Below are positions 24,441-35,890 of a stretch of DNA of 64,000 nt, piece after piece. Made by a program: the position numbers and the translations under genes. This DNA is from Sorex araneus. Its lineage: Eukaryota > Chordata > Mammalia > Eulipotyphla > Soricidae. Each line of letters opens with the position of its first letter. Positions within the stretch are counted from its first letter, which is position 1. The DNA lies in the NCBI RefSeq assembly GCF_027595985.1, contig NC_073311.1, positions 47,113,438-47,177,437 on the forward strand, read 5' to 3'. The notes under the pieces were generated by a model. It saw only the letters and a list, made by a program, of their open reading frames with translations, had not been told where the DNA came from and made no database searches.

Positions 24441-25055
24441 CAATATCATTAACGTTGTCTAATTCTGCTGGTAGAGCATGATAACACGACAAGTAAATGA
24501 TAGTATCTAATGTTCGTCTAATGCTGGATTAGGGAAAGACAGTCAGGGAGACTACCCGGAAGTGTTGGTCCTTGACAGGCTGACAGATTCAGGAGGGAGG
24601 CAGAGAAATTGGAAAGGGGCTTAGGGAAAAAGAAGTAGCAGGAACAAAAGCCAGGCGGAAGCTTAAACTAAGTTGAATTGGCATGTGACGTAATTTTTTG
24701 AGAACAGTCTGAGGATTTGGGACCCTGCTCCCATTGTCTTCCGGCCTCACAGGGGTGAGGAGCCACAATCACCTGGCCATTTACAGCGTGGTTTACAGGG
24801 TCAAGCTGTGACACCGAAGGGACATCATTTTATTAGAAGCTGTGAGACTATTTACCAAATTTTCTAGAGCAGGGTTTTGCCCAACCTTGGATCTGTGGGT
24901 CAGCCAGTATTTACCAAGCAACATGTAAATTATAGTAAAAGAGACTTGCCAGAATCCATTGTAGGAAGGAAGGGTGAATATTGCCATGTGAAACTTTGCT
25001 TCCAACACCTTCACACTAGTACTTGGGTCACAGGCAAGAATACTTTATTTTCTTT
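24441..25055. other. unassigned DNA
   Basis: No repeat or exon is recognised. Confidence 0.45.
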
Positions 25056-25226
25056 TTATCTTCTTTTTGTTTTTGTTTTTGAGCCACACCTGGCTACGCT
25101 CCTGGCTCTGCACTCAGGATCACTGTTAGCAGTGCTCAGAGGACTGTATGGGATGCTGGGGATCAAACTCTGGGTCAGCCAAATGCAAGGCAAATGTCTT
25201 ACCGGCTGAAGAACTGCTTCATCCCC
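25056..25226 (-). mobile_element. SOR-like SINE
   Basis: A T/G-rich tail, then GAGCCACACCTGGCTACGCT, CTCCTGGCTCTGCACTCAGG, GGATGCTGGGGATCAAACTC (B-box region antisense) and AAATGCAAGGCAAATGTCTT. Confidence 0.85.
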
Positions 25227-25380
25227 AGTCAATCATCCCCAGGGATATTTCTCAGAGGAGCCTGACTCAGATATACTCCAGGGAAAATGACTTTATGAGA
25301 GTGAATACCTTGGAGGTAAGGGCTAATTGGAAGCTTTCTTAAGATATGATATGCAGATAAACTAGAATCTTCCAATTTGG

Positions 25381-26155
25381 GGTCTTTGAGTTTTTTTTAA
25401 TTGACTCACCACGAGATAGTTACAAAGCTTTCATGTTTGTGTTTCAGTCATAAAAAGATCAAATACCCATCCCTTCACCCATGCACATTTTCCACCACCA
25501 AAACCCCCAGTATCCCCCCACACACACACAACCCTTCCCCTGCCTGTGTGGCAGAAAATATCCACAATACTCTCTCTCCACTTTGATTACATTCAATACT
25601 TCATCACTAGTCCTACCATTATTATTTAAATTTTCCTGCCACCACTCAAACTTGCCAAAAAGGCAATGCTAGACAATTTGTTTTGTATTGCTTATTATGA
25701 GTAGCATATAATGTCATTGTGGTCGCGTGCATCTGGAATTCTAAAATTTTAATAATTAAGGTCCAGAGAGATCTCTGCAGCCAGCTGCTTGGTTCTGAGA
25801 TTCGTGTGTGTGTCTCTGAATCATAACCTTTAATGATCTTAATAAGTAGCCGGGGGCAGTTGGTGGGCATCATCTCAGGCTCCCATTGGGGCGAGGGGAG
25901 GGGGACGAGAGAGGCAGATTCCTCCCCTATCCCGTGAGATCTGGCATTTGCCATTACTGCTCCTGCATACCTGGGCTTTTCATTGAGTTCTGGAACATGG
26001 CAGCCACCAGGATTCCTAGGGCACAGGCAAAGGGACAGTACCTGCTCCCGTATGGAGTAGCCCGGCCAAAGTGACCTATTGCAAAGTTCGGAGGCATCTC
26101 TGCAGCGGGCTGCTCGATTCTGAGATTCATTTGTGTGGTGGGTCTTTGGGTTTTT
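25381..26155 (-). mobile_element. L1-tailed non-autonomous retroelement with TSD
   Basis: The body is about 25396-26140 (745 bp), antisense, between 15-bp duplications GGTCTTTGAGTTTTT (25381-25395) and GGTCTTTGGGTTTTT (26141-26155, one mismatch). Its 3' part (25396 to about 25640) is an L1-type tail: antisense GGTGGTGGAAAATGTGCAT, GTGAAGGGATGGGTATTTG and GGTGAGTCAATTAA. Its 5' part is unrelated to L1 ORF2 and begins with a block of about 43 bp (26096-26138) that recurs about 325 bp further in (25771-25810). No intact ORF is visible. It could alternatively be an L1 copy with 5' UTR fused to 3' UTR by deletion. Confidence 0.75.
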
Positions 26156-28136
26156 AAAGGCATGTCAAACTACATCACGCTAATTAGTGAGACTGTTCCT
26201 TACTGTCCACTCCATCGGTCTCATCTTCCTTCTATCCGTGGCCAGAGTAGATCCATCCACGTAGATTGACAAAATCCCAAACAAAACAGGCTGCCATGTG
26301 ATCCTGGTGCTCAGAGCAGGCAAAACTACGCCGCTCATCAAACTTAAGGTGGATTCCGGGATGGATGGACCACACTTGGAGAAGCTTGGACTCCGAGATA
26401 CAGATGTCCAGACCTCCCTCCCATCCGTGCCTGGAAGAGCCTAAAGAGCTCGGGAAGAGCCAGTCACTGCTCAGCCAACTCCGAAAATTCCCAGGGTCCC
26501 AGCTGCCAGGTCAAGATCCTCAGAGCCAAGAGCTCCTGCTCTTCCCCACCCCTGGAGAGCCACAGCGTCTGGGTCAGTGCAGAGGCCGCTGAGCAAACAC
26601 CCAGTGGGCCTCCAGGCCCCGCCTGGCTCGTTTCACTGTGGGAGGTTAGTTTCCTTTCCTCGTCCCTGTCTTCTCATTAGATCATCCGGCTGCTTCCTAC
26701 AGCCGCCTGCTGGGTGACTGCTCAGGGAGATCGGCCTCTCGGCCCCCAGCCAGAACGCTGTGAGGGAGGACTCCTCCCTCTGCAGCAAGCACTCGGTGGG
26801 ATGCCCTTGCTGGCCTCCAGACCCTCAGGACAACGGAGTGGATCCGAGGGTTTGTGCGCCACTTCCCCTTTCGGGAACCTAAGGCGGTGGTCCAAGCTAA
26901 CTGCTCCTGGCTGCAGTCTGGGGGGGGGGGGGCTCTGATGGGGGTGGGGGGGCAGAAGGAGAGGCCAGGGCTCAGAGAGGCAAATTGCTGACCCAGCGAT
27001 ACCTTCTGCGGTCTTGGCTCTTGACCCACACACAACTTTCCCGGTAATCCTTTTGTTGCCACACCTTCAAACCACCCAGCAAGAAAAGGGGGAAGCCGTC
27101 TCTCTCTCCGGGAAGCCCTCGGGTCCTTCCACAGAATTTTTGTGGAACGCAGAGAGCGAAGGTGACTCAAGTGTTTAGCCTGTGGGAGTTGATGTGCATA
27201 TGAGGTCTCAAGAAGGTCGGGCTAGGCTTCGGGCTCCACACTGAGGCATACAAGGGCTCACGAAAGTCCAGGCCGGCTTCCAAGTCCACACAGAGGGAGT
27301 CAGTCGAAGCAGGCAGCACGTGCTCAGGGCAGCTGAGCCCAGGGGAGTCTGAGGTGAGACACGGGTCCAGAGGAGTGAGGAGGAAGAGGTTTAAGAGATG
27401 GCGTCGAATGTGCTGTTGGGGTGTCCAAGCATAGGATGGACTGGTCTCAAGGGGGAGGCTCATTCGGACAGAAGCTCCAGCATGAGGCAGTTCTCCAGCA
27501 TAAAGAGTTTCTTCCCCAACCACTCCCTGGAGGGGAATATAAACAGCATCCGGTCACCTCATGATTCCCTTTGTGACTAAAGCTGAGGAGGGAAATGACC
27601 ATGGGCTCACCTCAGGCTCTGCCTGGACCATCCATCTAGAAGCCTGGGAGCAGCCCGCAACTGGTGTCCCTCATCACAGCCGCTCCAGAAGTGGAAAATG
27701 CAACTGAGCAACATCTCCTCCTCCCCAAGAGAACAAAACGGTCTTCATGTGCTCCTCTCCTTCCTCCTCAGGCCTCCCCCCTTTAGTCTCTCCCAGAGAT
27801 AACTAGGTGGGCTCCGTGTGTGGTTCAGTTGCTGCAGGTAAGTCTTCCTGACAGAAACACAAAGGTCCTTGAAGAGAGGAGAGGAAGGAGCAGAAAGTAG
27901 AGAAAACCTCCGAGGTGTGACAAGAATCCAGGGAATGAAGGACCAGCTAGACTCACAGTTTGATTTCACCACCTCCTCAGCCTGCCAGCTCCTAACGGAT
28001 GGGGCAGTTTGATTTGTGCCTTTCTCACATTAAACCTGCACAGCCTCAAACCACGGCTTCTGCCTACACCTAATTTCATCTGAAGTTGACTGTCAGGGCT
28101 CGGCAAGTTGGAAAGAATGGAATACTAAAGAATAGA
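26156..28136. other. unassigned DNA, moderately GC-rich
   Basis: Apart from G runs at 26922-26934 and 26946-26951, no exon, repeat or CpG-dense core is recognised. Frames up to 157 codons are open by composition. Confidence 0.45.
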
Positions 28137-28306
28137 GGCTGGAGAGACACTATCGCAGGCAGGACATTTGCTTTGCACATAATCAACCCGTGTTCTATCC
28201 CCAGCATCACATATGGGCCCTTGAGCACTGTCAGGAGTGAATCCTGAGCACAGAGCCAGCAGTACATCGTGAGCACAGCCAGGTATCAGTCAAACCCAAG
28301 AAATAA
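28137..28306 (+). mobile_element. SOR-like SINE
   Basis: GGCTGGAGAGACACTATCGC, TTTGCTTTGCACATAATCAA, CCCGTGTTCTATCCCCAGCA, AGCACTGTCAGGAGTGAATC, GAGCACAGAGCCAGCAGTAC, and an A-rich end. Confidence 0.88.
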
Positions 28307-28576
28307 AGATAAGCATAGAGCAAGTTCAGTAAACAGGCTACCCAGAGGTCTTCCAGCCGCAATGGAAGGAACCCATCGAGGCCAAAACAACTGTTTCCTG
28401 CTGGTTGCTCAAACCGTGCATGGGGACCAATGTTCACAAAATTCCAGCAGCCATAGTTAGTTTCTCCTAATGTTCCTGCTAAGTTTGGCAACTTTTTTTT
28501 CAATCTCTAATGTCCTAGTCATGTCCACCCCTTATGATTCTTCTTGGGAGTGTCCTTTTGATTCAGAGGTTAAAAA

Positions 28577-28774
28577 GTGGAAAGAGGCTGGAGCTATAGC
28601 ACATCGGGTAGGGCATTTGCCATGCAAACGGCCAACCCGGGTTCAATTCCCAGCATCCTCTATGGTCCCCTGAGCACCGCCAGGAGTAATTCCTGAGTGC
28701 AGAGCCAGGAATAACCCCTGTGCATCACCAGGTGTGACCCAAAAAGCAAAAAAAAAAAAAAAATGTGGAAAGAG
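28577..28774 (+). mobile_element. SOR-like SINE, near full length, with TSD
   Basis: One of the best-preserved copies. The A box is at 28597-28608 and the B box GGTTCAATTCC at 28640-28650, then GAGCACCGCCAGGAGTAATT, GAGTGCAGAGCCAGGAATAA, CATCACCAGGTGTGACCC and a poly(A) run of about 15. GTGGAAAGAG flanks it (28577-28586 and 28765-28774). The head matches tRNA Pol III promoter structure, and mobilisation by L1 is inferred from the poly(A) and TSD. Confidence 0.92.
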
Positions 28775-28919
28775 AGTAGTGGCAAAATGGACCTCTTGAA
28801 CAAAGAGGTCCATTGCTTAGTAGTATAGAAATGGGAGGCGGGGGAAATCCAGGGATAAGATGCCTAATTCCTCATCTTACAAAACTCAACAACAACAAAA
28901 TCCAACAATGCCATACAGA

Positions 28920-29562
28920 AGTAGGATGAGGAGACAAACAGACACTTTCCCAAAGAAAACATACAGAAAAATTAAGTTATGGAATTTGCTCATACATGCA
29001 CAGACATGAAGAGAATCATGCTGAGTGAAATCAGTCAGAGGAGAGGGACAGACAGAGAATGATTGCACTCATTTGTGGGATATTAATAAAAACACATAGT
29101 ATGTGAACAATGCCCAAAGGCAGTAGAAACAAGGGCCAGGAGGACTGGTTCATGGTAGGAAGCTTACCACAAAGAGGGAGGGGGGAAAGCATTAGGACAG
29201 AGAAGGGACCACTATGACAATGATAGTTGAAATGATCACTCTGGACACAAACTGAGTGCTGAAAGGAGGTAAAGTGAGAAGTATGGTATCATTTCAGCAA
29301 CAGTATTGCAAATCACACTACTAAACGGGGGGGGGGGGGAGAGAGAGAGAGAGAGAGAGAGAGGAGAAGTATCTGATAGAGGCAGATTGTGGGGGTGGGG
29401 TGGGGTGGGGGAGGCAGGTCAGAGGAAACTGGTGACATTGGTGGTGGGAAATGTGCACTGGTAAAGAGATAGGTGTTAAAACATTGCATTACTGAGACTC
29501 TCATAAACAACTTTGCAACTGTATCTCATGGTGATTCAATTTATTAAAACATAATTAAAATA
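28920..29562 (+). mobile_element. shrew-type L1 3' end with internal deletion
   Basis: CAGACACTTTCCCAAAGAAA and ACATACAGA (ORF2) join directly to TTATGGAATTTGCTCATACA and GAAATCAGTCAGAGGAGAGG, skipping the usual intervening ORF2 sequence. The 3' UTR follows: AGAGAATGATTGCACTCATT, GATCACTCTGGACACAAACT, a G run and GA tract (29326-29363), GGTGGTGGGAAATGTGCACT, ATGGTGATTCAATTTATTAA. Confidence 0.82.
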
Positions 29563-29691
29563 TTAGTAATGTTAACTTTCCAATTCTCTGTTAATAGGTA
29601 AAGAAGTAATAGGTTTTCTTAGATGATATCTCATGTATACATATAGAAATTAAGCTTATTTGTACATAAGATGACAAACAAAATTCTTAAA

Positions 29692-29872
29692 AATGATCAC
29701 TAGTGGTCTGGAGAGATAGTACAGCAGGTAGGGAACTTACCTTGCACACAGCTGACCAAGGTTTGATTCCCAGCATCCCATATGGTCCCCCAAGGAGTGA
29801 TTCCTGAGCACAGAGCCAGGAATCACCCCGAGCACTGCAGGTGTGGCACAAAAAAATATAATAATCACTAGT
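29692..29872 (+). mobile_element. SOR-like SINE with TSD
   Basis: The body is 29705-29859, with CTGGAGAGATAGTACAGCAG, CCTTGCACACAGCTGACC, GGTTTGATTCCCAGCATCCC and GAGCACAGAGCCAGGAATCA. ATCACTAGT at 29696-29704 and 29864-29872 forms the core of a 13-bp TSD (one mismatch over the longer match). Confidence 0.88.
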
Positions 29873-30564
29873 TTGGTTAATGATTGTCTCTATAGAACGT
29901 TTTCTGATATTGTTTTGTCTTACATGAAGAAAACCTGGAGGTCATAGTAATAGAGTTGAAATTGTTACTGTCTTTAGCAAAACTACCTAAGGCATTTTTA
30001 AATCATGCTTTGCATTTTTTAATGAACAGTAATCTACTAATAATATGCAATTTTTTCTCTTTCAGTTTTGCAATTCATACATTAAAAAGCCTAAAATTAA
30101 AAAATCATCAGGTCGGATCATCCTTACCTGCTTCTCTATTCAGAGGGCAGATAGAACATGATGAATGGAGTTTGCATGATTTGTGATTAATGTCTCTGCG
30201 TGGTTAGGGTGCACGCCACCCTAATAACTCCTATCTCATTCTTCCTGGGTCGGAGGGGGATGGGAATTATCCATTGACCTTGAGACAAGCAGTAGAAAAG
30301 GAAGTCAAACCTGCTCAAAGTAGGAAGTACAAATGCTAACTAAAATGCCCTTTGGCATTATAGGTCTTAGACCCTTTCAAAAATCAGGCTGCAGAATCTA
30401 TAATAAGCTGCTGTAAAATGAATAATTTAAAGAGATGGCTTTAGGTGTTTTCTAAAAATGAGCATAATGCATCATGACCATTGGAACCAACAGTCAGAAA
30501 GAAGTTTACACGTTAACTGAGCTGATAAATGCTCCTGAGTATAATTTGTGCAGTCCAGGAATGA
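29873..30564. other. AT-rich unassigned DNA
   Basis: The section 30335-30470 is repeat-free and AT-rich. No exon is recognised. Confidence 0.45.
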
Positions 30565-30715
30565 TAGTAATAACTCTAACATATGAATTTATAGTGAGCA
30601 ATGCTTGCTGTCTTGCATCTATAATATTTTGCTTAGTCCTCACTACAGCACATTGAAATCCACAGGATTTTCATTTGGACACAAAGAAACTGAGTTTCAT
30701 TTTCCTAAAATTCAA
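30565..30715 (-). repeat. MIR SINE, antisense
   Basis: Follows the antisense MIR order: TAATAACTCTAACATATGAA, GTGAGCAATGCTTGCTGTC, TTTTGCTTAGTCCTCACTAC, ACAAAGAAACTGAGTTTCA. Confidence 0.6.
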
Positions 30716-31089
30716 AATTAAAATTTTGGGGACGGGGGTATTTTTTAAAATTAATGTTAGTTGTGTTAATACTAATAGTGTTAAATAATAAAAGGTTATG
30801 GAAGGGCCTAGAAAATCAAGTACACTCCTCCCCTCCCTTCACATTCATGCCTGACTTTCATTTTACAAGGGATGTTGAAAAGTGAGCTGAATAGATGTGG
30901 TTTCTCACTTCCAGATGATGCTAGTTGGATAAAGCGATGCCCATCTAACGAGTAGACACTTTCTCATCAGCAAAACGCCACATAGGGCATTGCTGACTCA
31001 TAGTGAGCTTTGGTGCAAATTACAAAAAGCTACATTCTCTCTGAATTCATGCGATCTACACAGACACATCAATTGGTGTGCACATAGCG

Positions 31090-31223
31090 ACTGGGCTTCC
31101 TCCTGGTTTGGAACTCAGGGAGCACTTCTGGTGGTGCATGGGAGGCCACAGGTAGAGCAGGGAATGGGGTCTGCATTGACCATATGCAAAGCAATTGCCT
31201 TGCCGCTGGCTCTCCCCTCTGCC
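31090..31223 (-). mobile_element. degraded SOR-like SINE
   Basis: TCCTGGTTTGGAACTCAGGG, GCACTTCTGGTGGTGCATGG, TGACCATATGCAAAGCAATT and GCCTTGCCGCTGGCTCTCCCC (antisense head). Confidence 0.65.
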
Positions 31224-33537
31224 TGGTGTACTTTCTCCACACATCCCTACACAGTCATTCCCTTAATTCTTCCTCAAATTCACCCTCTTAATCAGGCACA
31301 CCTGAAATACATTACCCCAAAATCACAGCCCACTCTACCCAAAATTACCCCACAACCCAACACTTAGGACCTTCCTTACTCTACTCTGCTTTTTTAATTC
31401 ATTCATTTAGTACAGTCATGTTCTCTAGAACAATAGAATATGAAAACGCTATTTTACTCTTGCAGGAAATGGGAGCTTCCCAGATTTGAGGTGATCAACT
31501 GTTTAAAGACTCACTTGGATACAGAATTAACGTAAGATGAGAGCAGGGGACCAATCTGAGTTGCAGTGATGATCAATTTTCCCCTGAGCCTAGCTTTGCT
31601 TCCTACTGCCCCTGTACCCCTACCCTGTCTGGACCCTGCCCAACTGGGAGACTGTTATGCTACAATTCACTGGACAATCATCGCAGATGTTGTAAACATT
31701 TTGTAAAAATAATAAAACCTGGGTATAACCACTAGGTAAATTATTTATTTATTGCTATTCAATTATGCTGTTTTACTGAAAAATAGTGCAACAATTTTGC
31801 AGTGGTAACTATTATGTGATGAAATACATTATACAGGAAAGTTGAATGGAAGTTCTTTGATTTAAAATTTACCCAAGCACTTTGGAACCAACACAACAAT
31901 CTCTTTCATTTGCTAACAGTCTCTTCCATTTGCCCCAGAGAATCCAAGAAATGGGTTGACGTCATCTGGTTACTTACACCGTTCTGGGTGAAAACATTGT
32001 CTTGATCTCAACTACCAACCCACCGAATGCTTTGCTCCCCACCCAGTGCCCAAGTTCTCGGAGAGGACAGACAGATGCACACAGATCGAGCAGCCAACCA
32101 CCCTAGCAGAGAATGAAGAGAGCAGAGCCAAGCACTGTGGGCAAAAGACAAAATGTTATTGGTGTTTCTTTGGGGTTTTTTTGTTTGTTTCTTTCTTTAT
32201 GAAGTGTTGAACCCCGGGGCTCTCACTTTGGGGGCACAGATGCTACCGCTGCATCACAGCCCAATCATACAGAGCAAACTCCACCAGAGAGAAGTCACCC
32301 ATTCTAATGCCCAGAGACAGAGCATTCATAGTCGGGAGCTGGAACTGCAGCCAGTCCACGCTCGTCCCCGCTTCCAGGCTGCTCTCCAGTCCTTCCTCTC
32401 TCCCCACCCCTCTCCCCACTTACAAGGACCAGGGTTGGATGCTATCCCTGTGGAAAAGGGCAAAGTGGAAATATAGAAACATCCCTAACACTTTGTCTCC
32501 CCTCCCCCATCTCATAGCTATCCCCCTGCCCGAACGACCCCCTAAAATATGGACAGCTTCCCCTGACCCCAATCTCCCTGATATGCTTCCCACGCCACTG
32601 TGCAAGGGGTCTCTCTCTGCTGTGGCCTCCCCAGTCCTCATCTGTCTGGAAAATTCTCGTCCATCCTTCACAGCCCAGCAGGATTCTTTTTTCTTCTATA
32701 AATATGGCCTCATATACCCTCAGCTGGGATACAGGCTCTCTTTGCTGCACCAGCTTGTCTTACTGACATTCAGCATGTCTTACTGAGCTGTGTTTGCCCT
32801 GGGCAGTTCCATTCTCTGGGCCCTGAGCAGAGGCAAAGACTTCTATGGTTCCTTTTTGATTTCTGATGTTGGTGTGGTGTTATGTATGTGTTGCCTGTAC
32901 TCACGTGTGTCTTGTGTGCATGTGTATGTTTGTGTGTGTTGCTGCTGATGGAATCCCAGCCCGCATGTATGCACGATGTGTGTTCTATCTCTAAGCTGTG
33001 TTCCAGTCCTTACTGTACCCTTTTGCATCCTCAGCACTGAATCCTAAGGCCTAGCAGCTTTTAGGCCTCTATGCATGTTTTAGAGAGAATGATGGAAGAA
33101 TTGAAAAAAAATTCCATGAATGGATGGATGAATATGAGTGAACTTAACACTTGAAAGACACAGGACAGAAGCCGCAAATGTCGCCAGCAGGAGGGAAGAA
33201 ATGGAGTGTGAGGCCTTGGGAGAGAAGTGAGAGGGAACAACTGCAGCCCCAGGGTCCTCTGATTTTTCTGCTAGAAGAGGGGGTGCTGCTTCTTGGGATC
33301 CTTCAGATCCTCCAGAACAAGGGAAATAGACACTCAAAGGGGCAGAGCCCAACCCGAATGTTCTAGCAAGTGAACCAAGCATTTGAAACCAGGGTGCCTT
33401 ACAGCCCCTGAAGTCTCATCACTTGTCTGAATGCCTCATCTGGAATAGGTCCAGGTACACCCAAAACTTGTCCCTTGAAGATCAAAACTCCACAGGACAA
33501 GTAAAAGCTAAAGAATAAAACAGCCTGGTGCACTTTG
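31224..33537. other. unassigned DNA
   Basis: A TG-rich stretch lies at about 32870-32942. The 159-codon plus-strand frame at 32307-32786 has no recognisable domain. No repeat family is recognised. Confidence 0.45.
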
Positions 33538-33759
33538 CTGGCATAGTTTTCTTTTTTTTTAAATTTATTTATTTTTAATTAGTGAATCACCGTGAGGGTA
33601 CAGTTACAGATTTATACATTTTTGTGCTCATGTTTCCCTCATACAAAGTTCGAGGACCCATCCCTTCACCAGTGCCCATTCTCCACCACCAGTAAAACCA
33701 GCATCCCTCCCACCCTCCCCAATCCCATTTCCCCCCACCCCTGGCATATTTTTCTTTTT
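33538..33759 (-). mobile_element. L1 3' end, severely 5' truncated, with TSD
   Basis: The body is 33557-33740, antisense: AGTGAATCACCGTGAGGGTA, CCCATCCCTTCACCAGTGCC, CATTCTCCACCACCAGTAAA and a C-rich 5' end. A 19-bp duplication with one mismatch (CTGGCATAGTTTTCTTTTT at 33538-33556, matched at 33741-33759) bounds it. Confidence 0.88.
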
Positions 33760-35071
33760 AAGGGACATTAATTCGAGACAGTATTTGAGAGTCTGAAAAG
33801 AAAGAAAACCCCCCAAGCTTCCAGTGGGTAGATTAAGATAGGCCTTGTCACCTTGTGGTCACCCATTGTCCTGGCACTGAGGGATAATAAGGAACCATTT
33901 GTGACTTTCTCAAGGAGAGGAAGCCACATTCCTAATCCTGACATTCCCTAGAGTTCTCCCCATCGCTGTACACACCCTCCTCCTGTCCCGATAACCCCTC
34001 GCCTTCCCCCACATGAGAGCAGCTGTGTTCTCACAATTGGAATGACAGGAGGTCTCTTCTTGTTGGGTGAAGAAGAAAATGTTCATCACTCACAAACTTA
34101 ATGTATGGTTTCCTAGCAACTTCTTGTGTAACTATTGTGCAATAATATTTATTCTCCAGCTCGCTCCCTAAATCATATCCTCTCCCTGACCACCAAGGAC
34201 TCCTCTCCTGCTATAACAGACCACACCAAAGAATGAGGAAAAACCGGAAATAGCTCCTTTGGAGAATACAAGTGAGCATACAAAGGTGAACACACAATTC
34301 TGCATATGTCATTAGAAGGATTCCTAAGAAAACTGCCCTTGGACCCCATTAATCATTCTGCCTGCACAGAGATACAATGCAATTTGTTTAATATCATATA
34401 TCATCATATGCCAGAAAAAAAAACATGATTCTGGGTGATCATCTCTGCAAAATCTGATGAGTCCAATTGAAAGTGTCCCCTCTACCTCTCCCCGGTGCTG
34501 CCCATGGTTGTCCCAATGCATCAGTGACCCTGCCCAATCAGAGCTGAGGTGCCTGTCTCTCTCAGCACTTCCCTGGGCAGCAGACACTTAGAAAACGTGG
34601 ACACTGTTGCCACCCTGAGAAAAATAGGGTCCAGATAAGGCACCTCTTTGGCCTTCCACAACTCCAGTACAAAGAGCACTAGATGTCTCACCTCACTCTG
34701 AAGCCACAGCCACCCCAGGGCCTTGGCCCTGACCATGTAGGAGAGGCTGAAGGCCAAAATCAAAAGCAGATGCAGAGTCTCCCTCCTCTCCCTGGCTCCT
34801 TTACACAATGCAGGTTGGACTTTAGTGCTTCATGAGGTTGAGTCCCAAAAATACCAACTTGTCTGTAGATAGTCTTGGGTCCTGAGTGACCTGGACACTA
34901 TAAGTTGAAGTCTCCCTGACATAGCCCTTATAAAATTAAAAATAAATTCAACCACATAAGATATTGACAATTAGCTTGTGACATTTATGTGTGCCACCGA
35001 CTGGCTTGGACCTTTGCTGCATATCCTTCTTGAGTTTTTTAAGGAGCGTGGGAAGGCGAGGGATGACATGT
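33760..35071. other. unassigned DNA
   Basis: No repeat or exon is recognised. Confidence 0.45.
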
Positions 35072-35226
35072 TTGTAGAACCACACCAAAGGTACCTGGTT
35101 CTGTACTCAGGAATCATTCTTGGTGGTGTTCATATGTGGTAGAGGCCATATGTGGTATCAGGGATGGAACCGGGATTGGCCATGTTCAAGGCAAGTGCCT
35201 TAACCCCTGTACTATCTCTCGGGTCC
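35072..35226 (-). mobile_element. SOR-like SINE
   Basis: GTACCTGGTTCTGTACTCAG, GAATCATTCTTGGTGGTGTT, GGATGGAACCGGGATTGGCC, CAAGGCAAGTGCCTTAACCC, CTATCTCTCGGGTCC. Confidence 0.78.
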
Positions 35227-35341
35227 TTTTAGCCCCTTTCTTTAGACCTCTAAGGTGGAGCAAACCAAACCTTGGAAACACTTCTCTAAGATCTAACTCC
35301 CTGTTATCAGTTTCTTCCCAAAGTCAGTAGTATCGTATGGG

Positions 35342-35485
35342 GACTAAGAAGGCAGGCTGTAGGGATGCAGTGATCTGATTGGAAGCTCATCTCTGCCATA
35401 ACCTGCTGTCTGACTTTGGGCAAGTTTCTTACCCTCCCTCCCTGTGCTTCCGTTTCTTCTTCTGTCAAAGGATATTATTTATGCT
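35342..35485 (+). repeat. MIR SINE
   Basis: CATAACCTGCTGTCTGACTTTGG, GCAAGTTTCTTACCCTCCC and GTTTCTTCTTCTGTCAAAGG follow the MIR core closely. Confidence 0.75.
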
Positions 35486-35890
35486 TAAAAGTATTTCTCA
35501 TATGATTATCATGCTATAGAGGACACTTGGAACTGTTTCTGACAAAGAATAAATTGCACTCACTTGATGTTACAGAACTACTATTTCTTCCCACTTTTTA
35601 AATTAGGAAATTGAGAAACAGAGAGGCAGAAGTGCTGTCTCAAGATCACAGTCCTGTGCTTTATCTCTAATTCTCAATGCTCAGGACAGGGATCAGAGCC
35701 CTTGTGATGTGCCCCATCTTTCTTGAGTGCCAACTCTTTTGAAAATACCTGCCTTTCTCAAACCTACCTTTCTGCCTGCCGTGCTTCTGTGATAATGCTG
35801 TGCAAGGCAAATCCACATCTTACTATCAGAAGAGATCAGATAACCCCACACAGAAGACCAATCCAAAAAATTAACAGGCACACACCATTG
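35486..35890. other. unassigned DNA
   Basis: No repeat or exon is recognised with confidence. A stretch at 35590-35650 is weakly MIR-like. Confidence 0.4.

Noticed and set aside
28587..28660. A- and B-box motifs suggesting a tRNA gene
   Set aside because: They belong to the SINE head; no cloverleaf with intact acceptor stem is present.
32160..32270. Possible antisense SINE (T-rich run, then CTACCGCTGCATCACAGCCC)
   Set aside because: Only the final word resembles a SINE head; the body does not match.
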